A stretch of 64,000 nt of DNA from an uncultured Porphyromonadaceae bacterium. Its GTDB lineage: Bacteria; Bacteroidota; Bacteroidia; Bacteroidales; Muribaculaceae. Positions within the stretch are counted from its first letter, which is position 1; the number at the start of each line of letters is the position of its first letter. The notes beneath the pieces are model-generated. The model had not been told where the DNA came from. It made no database searches and saw only the letters and a list, made by a program, of their open reading frames with translations. The position numbers were made by a program, and so were the translations under genes. Location: positions 34,394 through 98,393 of the forward strand of contig CAMHQD010000002.1 in NCBI GenBank assembly GCA_946187345.1, given 5' to 3'. Below are positions 16,935 through 26,678 of the stretch, one piece after another.

Positions 16935-18896
16935 ATGCCACGCATCAAACGACTATACACCTTCATGCTGCAGACATTCTTGCCGCAGTTCATGATGACA
17001 TTCTTCATCTGCCTCTTCATCGTGATGATGCAGTTTGTGTGGAAGTACATCGATGAGTTGGTTGGTAAGGGTTTGAGTATCGGCTTGCTCGCTGAATTGT
17101 TTTTCTATGCGGCAATGACGATGGTGCCACTTGCGCTGCCATTGTCTGTATTGTTGGCATCGCTGATGACATTCGGTAACCTCGGCGAGCACGTGGAACT
17201 CACCGCATTGAAGTCGAGCGGAATTTCACTGATTAAAGTGATGAAACCATTGGTGTGGCTTATGGTCGTTGTGGCTGTGATAGCATTTTTCTTTCAGAAC
17301 GATATTGGCCCCAAAGTGCAGGTGAAGATGTGGACGTTGATGTTCTCAATGCGTCAAAAATCACCTACGATAGATATTCCCGAAGGGACTGTGTACACCC
17401 AAATCCCCGGTTACAACCTATATGTGAAACAAAAGGATGAGCAGACCAATATGCTCTATGGCGTGTTAATTTATGACGTCAGTGGAGGTGGTACAACATA
17501 TCCTCGCATTGTCGCCGCCGATAGTGGAAGCCTGTCCATGACGCCAGACAAGCAGCACTTGCTGCTCAATCTGTATCATGGCAACTGGTATGAGGATATG
17601 GGCTCCGGAAGTGGCGCTGGTGGCATGAAAGGCCCGTTATATCGCCGAGAGACATTCCATGACAAGGAAATTGTGGTCAGTTATGACGCGACATTCACGC
17701 GCATGGATGATGAGGCGATGAAGCAGCAATACGTTGGCAAGAACATTGTCGAGTTGCAGCAGACCATTGATAGCGTGAACCGTCGCATTGACAGCATTGG
17801 AGGCGAGATCAGCAATGAACTTCACCGTCAGCGCATCTGTGGTGTGCCGTTGCGACGACCGGTGTTCCGCGACAGTGTTGTAGATGACGAGCCATTACCG
17901 CCTGTGCCCGCGATGCCATACGCAACGCTCGACACACTGCTTGCCAAGTCGTCGCCGACGGCGCGCCGATCAGTAATGACCCACGCCGTGTCAATGGCAA
18001 GATCTATGCTGGGCGAGAGTGAATTCCGTGGTTATGTTATCAACGATGATAGTTTCGTCGCTCGACGCCACAACATCGAGTGGCACAAGAAATTCACGCT
18101 CTCGCTTGCCTGCCTCATCTTCTTCTTTATCGGTGCGCCACTTGGAGCTATTATCCGCAAGGGTGGTTTGGGTATGCCGATTGTGATGTCTGTTATTTTA
18201 TTTGTAATCTACTATATTATTGATAATACCGGCTATAAGTTGGCGCGTGAGGCCCGTTGGCCGGTGTGGCAGGGAGTATGGTTAAGTTCGGCGGTACTTG
18301 CGCCGTTAGGCGCTTTCTTGACCTACAAGGCAGTCAATGACAGTGCGGTGCTTGATGCCGACACTTACATCAAGTGGTGGCGAAAGATAACAGGTATGTC
18401 TCGTGTGCGCAAACTTGAGCTCAAGGAGGTTATTATTAACGAGGTGGACATAACTGAAGCGGTGAGTCGAGTCCATGCGTTTGATACACGATGCGATGAA
18501 TTCCTCTCATCCTTCGGCGACAAACCACAATCTTTTACCGCCTATTTTCGTGACGGATTTGATGCCGATCGTGTGACGGCCATCTCTCAAGAACTTGATA
18601 CGCTTGTGGACTATTTGTCTAACTCACGTGACCAAATGGTTTTGGCTAAAGCGATGGACTATCCGTCGCTGCGCCAAGGATTGGTATCGCGGCCTGTGGA
18701 AAATAACCGCTTGGCGATGCTGATAATGACTTTTGTGCCGGTGAGTGTGCCGGTTTATTTGCTTGGCCGTTACCATCAGCGAATGTTACTGCGCGAAGTG
18801 AGGCGTTGTCGCACTGTCAATAGCCAGATGCTCGCTGTGCTTCAAGGTGATTACAGCCGCGACATGGAGTATGACGTGACCGATGACAAGGATTAG
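16935..18896 (+). CDS. LptF/LptG-family (YjgP/YjgQ) permease
   Basis: A 653-residue inner-membrane protein from the ATG at 16935 (MPRIKRLYTFML); an ATG-less upstream start at 16917 would add six residues. Three N-terminal helices (about 12-115) with the LPLSVLLASLMTFGNLGEH motif, a large periplasmic region, and helices near 390-470 match LptF/G, which extract lipopolysaccharide for the Lpt bridge. The C-terminal ~170 residues extend beyond the usual ~360-residue E. coli proteins and end with another hydrophobic segment; long versions are usual in Bacteroidota. It lies between ftsK and ribBA. Confidence 0.88.
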   Translation: MPRIKRLYTFMLQTFLPQFMMTFFICLFIVMMQFVWKYIDELVGKGLSIGLLAELFFYAAMTMVPLALPLSVLLASLMTFGNLGEHVELTALKSSGISLIKVMKPLVWLMVVVAVIAFFFQNDIGPKVQVKMWTLMFSMRQKSPTIDIPEGTVYTQIPGYNLYVKQKDEQTNMLYGVLIYDVSGGGTTYPRIVAADSGSLSMTPDKQHLLLNLYHGNWYEDMGSGSGAGGMKGPLYRRETFHDKEIVVSYDATFTRMDDEAMKQQYVGKNIVELQQTIDSVNRRIDSIGGEISNELHRQRICGVPLRRPVFRDSVVDDEPLPPVPAMPYATLDTLLAKSSPTARRSVMTHAVSMARSMLGESEFRGYVINDDSFVARRHNIEWHKKFTLSLACLIFFFIGAPLGAIIRKGGLGMPIVMSVILFVIYYIIDNTGYKLAREARWPVWQGVWLSSAVLAPLGAFLTYKAVNDSAVLDADTYIKWWRKITGMSRVRKLELKEVIINEVDITEAVSRVHAFDTRCDEFLSSFGDKPQSFTAYFRDGFDADRVTAISQELDTLVDYLSNSRDQMVLAKAMDYPSLRQGLVSRPVENNRLAMLIMTFVPVSVPVYLLGRYHQRMLLREVRRCRTVNSQMLAVLQGDYSRDMEYDVTDDKD

Positions 18897-18920
18897 AACT
18901 CAAATGATAAAACAACATAT

Positions 18921-20120
18921 ATGAACACGATAGACGATGCTATAAAGCAACTGCAGCAAGGCAAGTTTGTGATTGTTGTAGATGATGAGGATCGCGAGAA
19001 CGAGGGCGACTTTGTGATCGCGGCTCAGGATATCACCGAGGAACAGGTGAACTTTATGCTCAGTGAGGGCAGGGGAGTGCTATGTGTGCCTATGACAAGT
19101 GAGCGTTGTCGTCACTTGGGGCTGACCATGCAAGTTGAAGACAATACTTCTATGCTTGGTACACCATTCACCGTGACGGTTGACGCGTTGAAAGGTTGCA
19201 CCACCGGTGTGTCGATGCACGACCGCGCAATGACCATCCGAGCCCTTGCGGATCCCACGTCCAAGGCCGAAGACTTCGGTCGTCCGGGTCACGTCAACCC
19301 GCTGCGGGCACAGGACTTGGGTGTGCTGAAGCGCAATGGCCACACCGAAGCGTCGGTCGACTTGATGCGGCTTGCCGGCAAGCAACCGGTCGCGGCGCTG
19401 ATTGAGATTATTAATTCAGACGGCACGATGGCGCGCATGCCGCAATTAGAGCAGATTGCCGAGCGTCACAATCTGCCAATAGTAAGTATAAAGGATTTGG
19501 TTTCATATCGCTTACTTACGGAGCAGGTTGTTGAGCGTGGACCTGAAGTGGATATGCCGACAGCCTATGGGCATTTCCGCCTCATTCCATTTCGGCAGAT
19601 TGACAATGGCTTAGAGCACGTAGCGCTCATCAAAGGCCAATGGCAACCAGGCGAACCGTTGCTCGTTAGGGTACATTCGTCATGCGCCACAGGCGATATC
19701 TTCGGGTCCATGCGATGTGAGTGTGGTGAGCAGTTGCACAAAGCAATGCAAATGATAGAGGCCGAAGGACGTGGCGTGATTGTTTATATGAATCAGGAAG
19801 GCCGCGGCATCGGTTTAATGAATAAAATCAAAGCCTATAAACTGCAGGAAAACGGCTACGACACCGTTGATGCCAACCTTCATCTCGGTTTCAAGGCCGA
19901 TGAGCGGGACTATGGCGTGGGCGCCAATATTCTGCGGCAACTTGGTGTGACTCGTATGCGGTTGATGACAAATAACCCCGTCAAACGTTTTGGCCTGCAG
20001 AGCTATGGCTTAACTATTGTTGAAAACATCCCGATAGAGGTGGAGCCTAACGAATACAACCGGTTCTATATGCACACCAAGAAAGCCCGTATGGGGCATG
20101 ACCTCCACCGCGTTGAGTAG
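18921..20120 (+). CDS. ribBA: bifunctional DHBP synthase / GTP cyclohydrolase II
   Basis: Supplies both precursors of riboflavin. Residues ~1-200 are 3,4-dihydroxy-2-butanone-4-phosphate synthase ([12 protein letters not shown] near 21-32, and the GHVNPLRAQ segment); residues ~205-399 are GTP cyclohydrolase II, with the zinc-binding Cys set in [18 protein letters not shown] and the [10 protein letters not shown] motif. Only 24 bp separate it from the upstream permease, leaving no room for an FMN riboswitch. A hairpin terminator follows. Confidence 0.97.
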   Translation: MNTIDDAIKQLQQGKFVIVVDDEDRENEGDFVIAAQDITEEQVNFMLSEGRGVLCVPMTSERCRHLGLTMQVEDNTSMLGTPFTVTVDALKGCTTGVSMHDRAMTIRALADPTSKAEDFGRPGHVNPLRAQDLGVLKRNGHTEASVDLMRLAGKQPVAALIEIINSDGTMARMPQLEQIAERHNLPIVSIKDLVSYRLLTEQVVERGPEVDMPTAYGHFRLIPFRQIDNGLEHVALIKGQWQPGEPLLVRVHSSCATGDIFGSMRCECGEQLHKAMQMIEAEGRGVIVYMNQEGRGIGLMNKIKAYKLQENGYDTVDANLHLGFKADERDYGVGANILRQLGVTRMRLMTNNPVKRFGLQSYGLTIVENIPIEVEPNEYNRFYMHTKKARMGHDLHRVE

Positions 20121-20159
20121 GCCACTTGCCTCATAAATGATAAAGGCTGACTGTTACCG

Positions 20160-20195
20160 GCGGTGAGCGGAACTCATTCCACCCACCGCATTTTA
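20160..20195. terminator. terminator between ribBA and convergent barrel gene
   Basis: GCGGTG (20160-20165) pairs with CACCGC (20184-20189), with an inner GGAA/TTCC stem around CTCA, followed by ATTTTATTT. It ends at the stop of the convergent gene and may serve both. Confidence 0.65.
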
Positions 20196-20900
20196 TTTGC
20201 CAAAAGTAAAAAGGTAACCCAGTGTGATGTCGATTGACAGTGATGAGGAGCCGGAGAACGGGTCGGTGTTGTGGTTGGGAAATAAATCCTTCAGGCCATA
20301 AGTGAAGCGTCCTTCAAGCGTAAGCGAGTGACGTTGGCGCAATGAGACTTCCATTCCCACACCGGCACATATACCATACTCAAAACGGCTCTTGATGGAC
20401 TGCGTGTATTGGTCTGTTGAGTGAACGTTAGCGGGGAAACCATCCAACGTGAAGGCGTTAGTATAGTCAAAATTGGCGCTAACGGCATCGCTTAATAGAA
20501 ACGATATTTCAGGTCCGGCATTAAAAAAGCCTCTCACGTGTTCGCTGCCGAAGTAAATATGGGTCATCACAGGCAGGTTGATGTGCGTAGTGCGGTGTTG
20601 ATACGCGAAATCGTATCCCTCAAATTTCTCTTTCCAACCGCGTTGCACAAAGTTTAACTCGCCGATGAGACCAAAGTGCTTCTCTTCGACATATTTTACC
20701 CGTGCTCCTACAATAATGCCATTAAGGAATGATTGTGGTATGCTGGGGTTGAACTGCACTCTTGACAACGTCATGCCGGCATGGCCGCCCACGGACAGTC
20801 GCCTCGCGATGCGCTCTTGTGCGCTTGTTACCGCCGAGGCAATAACCATCAATGAGACTATGACAAGGCGTGTCACAGATATAATGGTGTTTTCCGTCAT
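20193..20900 (-). CDS. outer-membrane beta-barrel protein (PorT-like)
   Basis: A 235-residue protein with an N-terminal signal sequence (hydrophobic IVSLMVIASAVTSAQ, cleavage likely after TSA) and alternating-strand segments typical of the OMP_b-brl_2/PorT-type barrel: SVGGHAGMTLSRVQF, FGLIGELNFVQRGW, FNAGPEISFLLSD, and a final SIDITLGYLFTF strand. Its start overlaps the stop of the LysM receptor-like gene by four bases, so the two envelope proteins are co-translated. Specific substrate or role is unknown. Confidence 0.8.
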   Translation of the reverse strand: MTENTIISVTRLVIVSLMVIASAVTSAQERIARRLSVGGHAGMTLSRVQFNPSIPQSFLNGIIVGARVKYVEEKHFGLIGELNFVQRGWKEKFEGYDFAYQHRTTHINLPVMTHIYFGSEHVRGFFNAGPEISFLLSDAVSANFDYTNAFTLDGFPANVHSTDQYTQSIKSRFEYGICAGVGMEVSLRQRHSLTLEGRFTYGLKDLFPNHNTDPFSGSSSLSIDITLGYLFTFGK

Positions 20901-22711
20901 CTGACTATAGTTTCAATAGTGTGAGCCGGGGTGAAATGAACGATGCAAATGGCATCGTTGACATATCCCGAACCACTGTCATCTCCGGCTGGTTTGAAGC
21001 GGAAAGGCGTCTGAATGCCGCTAACCAACTCCGTGTGGTCAACCAGTGAGTCTCCCTCGTTAAATGCACTCATGAGGCACATCGCTGTATCAAATCCATA
21101 AAGTACCATGTTTGGATAAGACAGCAACATACTGCCATTAAACCACTTGCTGTAGTAGAATTCGATGTCTCGAGTGCGGTATCCATTGGAGTTAAAGAAG
21201 CGGGAGAACATGAAAGTGTCCACGTCTTGCAATTCTGTCTGGAAATCTTTCAAGTAAGTGACATATTCCGGATAGCCAAGCAGTTGAACCTCACAGTCAT
21301 AGCGTTCTTGCTTTGCCTTTTTGATTGCCGGCAAGATATGTTTGAGCAATGAACGGCTACCATTGGATGGCACGATCAAGTATTGCGAGCCAGGCAGCAT
21401 CTGCAGCGACAGTTCACTGAAGTTCAATTCATTTGAGCCGATATCAATAGTCAGCGTCTCAATACCGGTTAACGCGAAATTGTCGCGCAGCGTTGTGAAT
21501 GCCTCGGCATCTTCCACACCACTATCGGTCACATAGATAATAGAGCGTTCAGGCATAGTCTCTACCACCCAGTTGACAACACCAGCGGTCATCATCGGCA
21601 TCGGCACGTTGGCTTGAATCACGTTACTCTTGACAAGATGGTCATCGTTTTTGGTAGCGAAGCAGTTGAGCACTGCAATGTCATGCTCGGCGCCATAGTT
21701 GACAATACGTTCCAACTGTTTTGGCTCGAGAGGCGCGATAATCACATCCATGTTGTCAAGAGTGCCGGTAGCGAGCAGGCTGTCTGTCACATTAAGGTTG
21801 TGTTCTGTATCGAGCACGGTTAGGTTAAGGCGTGGAGCGTCACCGCGGCGCTGAATGCTATCAAGGGCAATCAAGAAACCCTTGTAGAAATCAGTGTATA
21901 ATAATGCTTGACGTGGTGGTTGCGGCTTATTCAACTGGAATGGGAGCACAATAGCAATATTATTGCCATCACTTTTTTTCTTTAGTTTGGCGGGATGCGC
22001 TGCGGCATAGAGAGCATCAATGCGCTGGCCATAATAGTTGCGCAGTTCATTCTCGCTCAGCATACCGGCCGATGCTGTGACGGTGGTGGCAGCAACTCGT
22101 GGAATGAGGATATACTTTCCTTTTTTGAGTTGCTCAATACCGGGATTGGCGGCCATTATATCACTCTCGCTAATGCCATTTTTCTTGGCGAGCATATAGA
22201 AAGAGTCTCCATTTTGCAGTTTGTAGCGTTCAAAACTCACCGCTTTGCGTTCCACAGTGAATGGTGTGGCGGACCGTGGAAGCACAGTCACAGTCACTCC
22301 GGCCTCGTAGTTTGCCGGTGGGATAGAAGAGTTAGCGGCAATTAATGCTTCAACCGATGCGTCAAAGCGTTGCGCGACTGTGTATATGTTTTCATCAGGG
22401 CCTAAGGTATATGTCATCGGCACACCTGAGGGGTAATCCGCTTGGGAAACGGGGGGTATCATGGACTTGTCGGCCGGCACAAGCACTGTCTGACCTTTGG
22501 CAAGTCCCTCCTCAGCCCATGGATTATAGCGCAGCACAACCTCAGGCGAGACATTAAGAGCACGCCCGACACGATGCAACGATGATTTCTCAACAGCAGT
22601 GTAACACACATATCTGTCGCCGCATATTGTCACAACAGTTGCCGCGATAGCAGTCGCGCAACAAATTGCTGAAATTATGAATAGCGCATATAATCTCCTT
22701 ATATTCATCAT
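20897..22711 (-). CDS. LysM-repeat protein fused to a periplasmic type-1 binding domain
   Basis: A 604-residue exported protein: signal sequence (residues 1-24), three LysM-type repeats (about 32-78, 99-146 and 160-205; each with a YxLxxxxxxxxxAxxxxV pattern and LxxGxxxxxP end), then a region of about 245-575 resembling type-1 periplasmic binding proteins of the amino-acid/peptide receptor kind (NNIAIVLPFQLNKPQPP, FYKGFLIALDSIQRRGD, YYSKWFNGSMLL). LysM should hold it on peptidoglycan while the second domain binds a ligand. The barrel gene is directly downstream. Similar architectures are annotated only as LysM-domain proteins in Bacteroidota; the ligand is not known. Confidence 0.83.
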   Translation of the reverse strand: MMNIRRLYALFIISAICCATAIAATVVTICGDRYVCYTAVEKSSLHRVGRALNVSPEVVLRYNPWAEEGLAKGQTVLVPADKSMIPPVSQADYPSGVPMTYTLGPDENIYTVAQRFDASVEALIAANSSIPPANYEAGVTVTVLPRSATPFTVERKAVSFERYKLQNGDSFYMLAKKNGISESDIMAANPGIEQLKKGKYILIPRVAATTVTASAGMLSENELRNYYGQRIDALYAAAHPAKLKKKSDGNNIAIVLPFQLNKPQPPRQALLYTDFYKGFLIALDSIQRRGDAPRLNLTVLDTEHNLNVTDSLLATGTLDNMDVIIAPLEPKQLERIVNYGAEHDIAVLNCFATKNDDHLVKSNVIQANVPMPMMTAGVVNWVVETMPERSIIYVTDSGVEDAEAFTTLRDNFALTGIETLTIDIGSNELNFSELSLQMLPGSQYLIVPSNGSRSLLKHILPAIKKAKQERYDCEVQLLGYPEYVTYLKDFQTELQDVDTFMFSRFFNSNGYRTRDIEFYYSKWFNGSMLLSYPNMVLYGFDTAMCLMSAFNEGDSLVDHTELVSGIQTPFRFKPAGDDSGSGYVNDAICIVHFTPAHTIETIVR

Positions 22712-22751
22712 CTTAGGAAAGGTTCGTTCATTATATCTGTCTTTCAGAGTA

Positions 22752-22759
22752 CAAATTTA
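22752..22759 (-). promoter_or_regulatory. -7 box of LysM receptor gene
   Basis: Minus-strand TAAATTTG, matching the -7 consensus, 40 bp before the start codon. Instead of a TTG, the upstream region holds phased 10-bp repeats. Confidence 0.5.
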
Positions 22760-22770
22760 ATAGTTTTCTC

Positions 22771-22800
22771 TCGAAAATACTCGAAAATACCCGAAAATAT
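22771..22800. repeat. three 10-bp tandem repeats upstream of LysM receptor gene
   Basis: TCGAAAATAC occurs twice exactly (22771-22790) and a third time as CCGAAAATAT. The 10-bp period places an A-tract on the same face of each helical turn, just upstream of the minus-strand -7 box. Confidence 0.9.
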
Positions 22801-22821
22801 TTTCCAAAACGGCAATACGCT

Positions 22822-23253
22822 TTAATCTTCAAGCCAGCCGCTTAAACGCTTTTGTAAATATGGTAGCAGTGGGTTGGTAGTTGTATCTGCCTCAAGCAAA
22901 CGATGTGCGAAAGGCAGGTATCGCAACAATCGCTGGCATAATACGTCTGCCTCTTCGCGGCTGACAACGTTTGCCATCCATTGATATGCCTCAATCGCTG
23001 AGAATTCATCAGGTGGCATCAACATTGGTGCCAACAGTCGGCACTCGCGGTGATCGACATCGGCCCATAGCGCTACTGCGACATCACGTGATTTCTCTGT
23101 GGAGCGAGCGATGGCAACTATATCAGCTAATAGACATCCGGTAATGATCCGATGAGGATCACCAGCTTGTCGCAACGCATCCGCTACGACACCATTGCGG
23201 CGGGCAAAAAACTCCCGCCGCAATTGTCGTAATTGATCAGTATTATCGCTCAT
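22822..23253 (-). CDS. short AlkD-like (DNA alkylation repair HEAT-repeat) protein
   Basis: A 143-residue helical protein. The segment ALWADVDHRECRLLAPMLMPP followed by YQWMANVVSREEADVLCQRLL resembles the paired HEAT-like helices of AlkD-type DNA glycosylases, in which an LW..x.HE.R.lA block is characteristic. It is shorter than AlkD (about 230 residues), corresponding to only the central part, so catalytic activity is doubtful. It begins 2 bp after the DPP III stop and is surely in that operon. The family link is a sequence impression, not a proven match. Confidence 0.55.
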   Translation of the reverse strand: MSDNTDQLRQLRREFFARRNGVVADALRQAGDPHRIITGCLLADIVAIARSTEKSRDVAVALWADVDHRECRLLAPMLMPPDEFSAIEAYQWMANVVSREEADVLCQRLLRYLPFAHRLLEADTTTNPLLPYLQKRLSGWLED

Positions 23254-23255
23254 TA

Positions 23256-25289
23256 TCAGCGTTTGATGGTAAGCGGCGAATAGTCGCGGCTGTAGCGCAA
23301 CATCTGGTGGATATAGTCCTCGCCGTAACTCACCGTGACGTCGGTGATGTTGCCATTGTCGTCGCGCACGGCCTCGTAAACGGGGTTCACAAATCCCTTA
23401 TAGGGAGCGATGTTGAGTCGCGCGTAGCGCTCAAGAACTTCGGCATGAATGGCCGGGTCCACTTTCACGCCATAGGTTTCCACAAGTTGGCGGCCGGCCT
23501 CATAATCTCCGGTGCTCTTGATGCGTTGCACCTCGGCAAGCAGTTGAGCAAAGAGGCCACGCAATTTCTCGTAATCATTGATTTTAACATAGGTCTTTCC
23601 ATCTCGCTTAACAAGTTCAATCACTTTGTCGGCCTTGCCGTGCTCATAGCACCACTCGCTGATGAACTTGCGATTGCGCATATGGCTCTCTTCGATATCC
23701 TTACCGGGCTCAATGCGCGTGAGTTGCGTCATTAGTCCGTTCATGATGTATTTGTAGTATTCGGCCTTATAGGTCTCGGGGTCGGTAATCACACCCAACT
23801 CGACCAGTTTGGGATCGGCGAGGTAGTAAAGTGCAAACAGGTCGGCCCGCCCCTCCTCAAGGGTACTGGCATAAGCCTTGAGCGCATTCTTGTCAACACC
23901 GGGCAGTAACTTGCCGCTGGCATGTCCCAAGCACTCGTGCAAATCAGTGTGGAGTTTATCGGCAAGCGTGAGATTCTTGCGCATCATTTCCACCTCGGCG
24001 GCGCTATATGCAAACTCCTCGTTAAATCCGTTACCGGCAGCCGCACCGTCATAGGCGTCAGTGATATTCTCGAGAGTGACTGACTTTGAACCGTGCAGAG
24101 CCCGAATCCAGTTGCTGTTTGGCAGGTTGATGCCGATGGGCGTGCTGGGATAACTATCGCCGGCAAGGATAGCCGCGGTGATTACCTTGGCGCTAACACC
24201 TTTCACTTCGTCTTTCTTGAAACGGTCATCCACCGGTGAGTTGCGCTCGAAGTACTCTGCGTTGTCACTGATGACGGCTGTGCGATGTGACGCGTCTCCA
24301 TTACGGAAGTTCACCATACCCTCCCATGAACCGGTCATACCCAGAGGATCACCATACACCTCAATAAAACCGTTGATGAAATCAACATCACCCTTAGTCT
24401 CCTCGGCCCAAAGAATCGAATAGTCATCAAAAGCCTTGAGTGAGCCGGTGCGGTAGAACTCGATGAGTTTATCAATATAGGCACGCTGGCCATCGTTCTC
24501 GGCAAACTCTTTTGCTTTGCCCAAATAATAGACAATCTTGGTGATTGCTTTACCGTAGAGGCCATCGGCCACATAAGGTTGCTCCACCACGCGACCGTCA
24601 ATTTTAGCCACGCGGCAATTCAAGCCCCACATCACGGGAGTGGGGTCGTTTGGATTGCGCAGGCGAGCGTAGTAATTCTCGACCTCGTTCTGTGTAACGC
24701 CCTCATACATATTGTTGGCAGATGTGAGGACAAGATCCTCGCCATCGGCTTGGTTGACACGTTTGGCCATAAATGAGGGCTCGAACAAGATGCGATGCAT
24801 GAGTTTCTTGAGTTCAGCGCGCTGCTTCTTGTTCTGGTAGCCATCGGGCATCTGCTCATCGCTCAAGCGGTCAAACTGCTTGTCAAAGAATTTCTGGGAG
24901 AACGAAGGCGTAAACTTGTCGGTACTATAGTGATGATGGATACCGTTGCCAAACCAGATTTGCTTCAAGTAGACCTCGAGCGCTTTGAAGTTACTGTCCT
25001 CACGATTACCACTATACGTGGTATAGATACGTTCCGTGAGTTGACGCACAGTGAGGTTGTACTTACCATTCTGGTCGGTGAGTATGTCGCGTCCCTGCAG
25101 AGCCGCCTCGGTGAGATAGTAGATGTAAGTCTTCTGTTGCAGCGACAACTTGTCGAAGCCCGGCACGTAGTAGCGCATCACCTCGATGTCGGCAAAGCGG
25201 TCCACGCGATAGTCAAAACCGGCGGGTTGAGCCATAGCGGTGATAGATGATGCCGCGACTGCCGCGGCGATTAAAACATTGCTTTTCAT
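23256..25289 (-). CDS. dipeptidyl peptidase III (M49 zinc metallopeptidase)
   Basis: A 677-residue enzyme that removes dipeptides from the N-terminus of short peptides. The zinc motif HECLGH is at 451-456 and the third ligand motif EEGRAD begins at 478, the HExxGH/EExxAD arrangement of bacterial M49; positions match Bacteroides DPP III (about 675 residues). A signal sequence (residues 1-20, ending AMA) predicts export to the periplasm. Such proteins are sometimes mislabelled as dihydrofolate reductase. The AlkD-like gene follows immediately; RlmI lies 79 bp upstream. Confidence 0.93.
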   Translation of the reverse strand: MKSNVLIAAAVAASSITAMAQPAGFDYRVDRFADIEVMRYYVPGFDKLSLQQKTYIYYLTEAALQGRDILTDQNGKYNLTVRQLTERIYTTYSGNREDSNFKALEVYLKQIWFGNGIHHHYSTDKFTPSFSQKFFDKQFDRLSDEQMPDGYQNKKQRAELKKLMHRILFEPSFMAKRVNQADGEDLVLTSANNMYEGVTQNEVENYYARLRNPNDPTPVMWGLNCRVAKIDGRVVEQPYVADGLYGKAITKIVYYLGKAKEFAENDGQRAYIDKLIEFYRTGSLKAFDDYSILWAEETKGDVDFINGFIEVYGDPLGMTGSWEGMVNFRNGDASHRTAVISDNAEYFERNSPVDDRFKKDEVKGVSAKVITAAILAGDSYPSTPIGINLPNSNWIRALHGSKSVTLENITDAYDGAAAGNGFNEEFAYSAAEVEMMRKNLTLADKLHTDLHECLGHASGKLLPGVDKNALKAYASTLEEGRADLFALYYLADPKLVELGVITDPETYKAEYYKYIMNGLMTQLTRIEPGKDIEESHMRNRKFISEWCYEHGKADKVIELVKRDGKTYVKINDYEKLRGLFAQLLAEVQRIKSTGDYEAGRQLVETYGVKVDPAIHAEVLERYARLNIAPYKGFVNPVYEAVRDDNGNITDVTVSYGEDYIHQMLRYSRDYSPLTIKR

Positions 25290-25368
25290 TAGTTTATATT
25301 TCGTTGATTGTTGTTCATTGATTGTTCAAGACTTCGTCTTGCAATACACAACATCATCATTGTGTCTT

Positions 25369-26556
25369 TTACTCTACCCAGAGGACGAGCCCTTTGAGGT
25401 ATTCGCCCTCAGGATGGTAGATATTAATTGGATGGTCGGCCGGTTGGCTGAGTTGGTGCAAGATGCGCACACGACGTTTGGCTTGCGCCGCGGCACTGAA
25501 GACGGCGAGGCGGAATTGCTCCCGGCTGACGGCTTGTGAACATGAGAAAGTGAATAACACACTGCCGGCAGGCATCTTGGCCAATGCGGCTGCATTAATC
25601 TTACGGTAGCCAATCAGAGCGTTGCGTAGCGCACTCTTGCGTTTGGCGAACGCTGGCGGGTCAAGTATCACCAAATCATAGGCGCCGGTTTCCATATGGT
25701 CGAGAAATTTGAACGCGTCCTCGGCAAAAGACTTATGGCGACCGTCATCAGCAAAGTTGAGCGCGATGTTTGCATCTGTAAGGCTAACGGCCTTGGCCGA
25801 ACTATCCACTGAGTTAACCAAAGTCGCGCCGCCACGCATCGCGTATACCGAGAATCCGCCGGTGTAGCAAAACATATTCAAGACTCGCCGGCCACAAGAG
25901 AAACTCTCTAACAGGCAGCGGTTCTCGCGTTGGTCGACAAAGAAGCCGGTCTTCTGTCCTTTGAGCCAATCAATATGGAATCTAAGACCATTTTCTATCG
26001 CCACATCATCAACGTCTTCGCCTCCAATGAGGTAGTCATTAACAGGGTCGAGTTGGGCTTTAAATGGCAGAGTGGTCTCACTCTTATAATACACATTTTT
26101 GACGAGGCCATCGGGCAATGACATCAATGCCGCCGCAATCTTATCTCGGTCGAAGTGAATGCCAGGCGAATGGGCTTGCATGACGGCAGTATGACCATAC
26201 ATATCAACAACAAGACTCGGAATGAAGTCTCCCTCACCATGAACCAGGCGGAACGCACTATTGTCATCGCGTAGTAGGCCCAATGAACGCCTTACAACTA
26301 ATGCAGCCGCAATGCGCCGTGCATAAAACGCTTCGTCAATAGCGACCGGTTCACTGCCGAAATGGAGCATCTTCACCGCGATGCTACCCACTTGATAATG
26401 GCCCAGACCGAGCACCTTGCCGTCGATGGATGCCACGCGCACGAGGTCGCCGTCTTCAATATCTTCGGGCAGAGTCTTTATGGCACCGCTGAACACCCAT
26501 GGATGGAAGCGTAGCAGCGAGTCTTCACGCCCCTTTTGCAATATTATAGTCTTCAT
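25369..26556 (-). CDS. rlmI: 23S rRNA (cytosine-C5)-methyltransferase, RlmI family
   Basis: A 395-residue class I SAM methyltransferase. An N-terminal PUA domain (about 1-75; HPWVFSGAIKTLPED, GDLVRV) precedes an RlmI-type middle region and a Rossmann core with VLNMFCYTGGFSVYAMRGGA (SAM site) and LDPPAFAKRK (catalytic DPP motif), plus SCSQ near the end. RlmI methylates C1962 of 23S rRNA in E. coli. Precise target here is inferred from family. Confidence 0.88.
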   Translation of the reverse strand: MKTIILQKGREDSLLRFHPWVFSGAIKTLPEDIEDGDLVRVASIDGKVLGLGHYQVGSIAVKMLHFGSEPVAIDEAFYARRIAAALVVRRSLGLLRDDNSAFRLVHGEGDFIPSLVVDMYGHTAVMQAHSPGIHFDRDKIAAALMSLPDGLVKNVYYKSETTLPFKAQLDPVNDYLIGGEDVDDVAIENGLRFHIDWLKGQKTGFFVDQRENRCLLESFSCGRRVLNMFCYTGGFSVYAMRGGATLVNSVDSSAKAVSLTDANIALNFADDGRHKSFAEDAFKFLDHMETGAYDLVILDPPAFAKRKSALRNALIGYRKINAAALAKMPAGSVLFTFSCSQAVSREQFRLAVFSAAAQAKRRVRILHQLSQPADHPINIYHPEGEYLKGLVLWVE

Positions 26557-26584
26557 TTACGCTATAGTTTTCACTCTAAGGTTC

Positions 26585-26639
26585 CGAAGATTCCTAAAAT
26601 GAGATTAATTATCAGAATCAGAATTTTAAGGAATTTTCG
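26585..26639. terminator. possible hairpin after rseP
   Basis: Arms 26585-26600 and 26623-26639 pair with one mismatch and one bulge. It lies between the rseP stop and rlmI start; no T tract follows, so function is uncertain. Confidence 0.3.
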
Positions 26640-26678
26640 AGAATTGGTTAAATTGCCGCGAGATCAAACAATCAACCT

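Noticed and set aside
18897..18920. FMN riboswitch before ribBA
   Set aside because: Only 24 bp are available, and none of the conserved RFN-element sequence is present.
22771..22800. CRISPR-like repeat
   Set aside because: The 10-bp units are directly adjacent with no spacers and no cas genes occur in the window.
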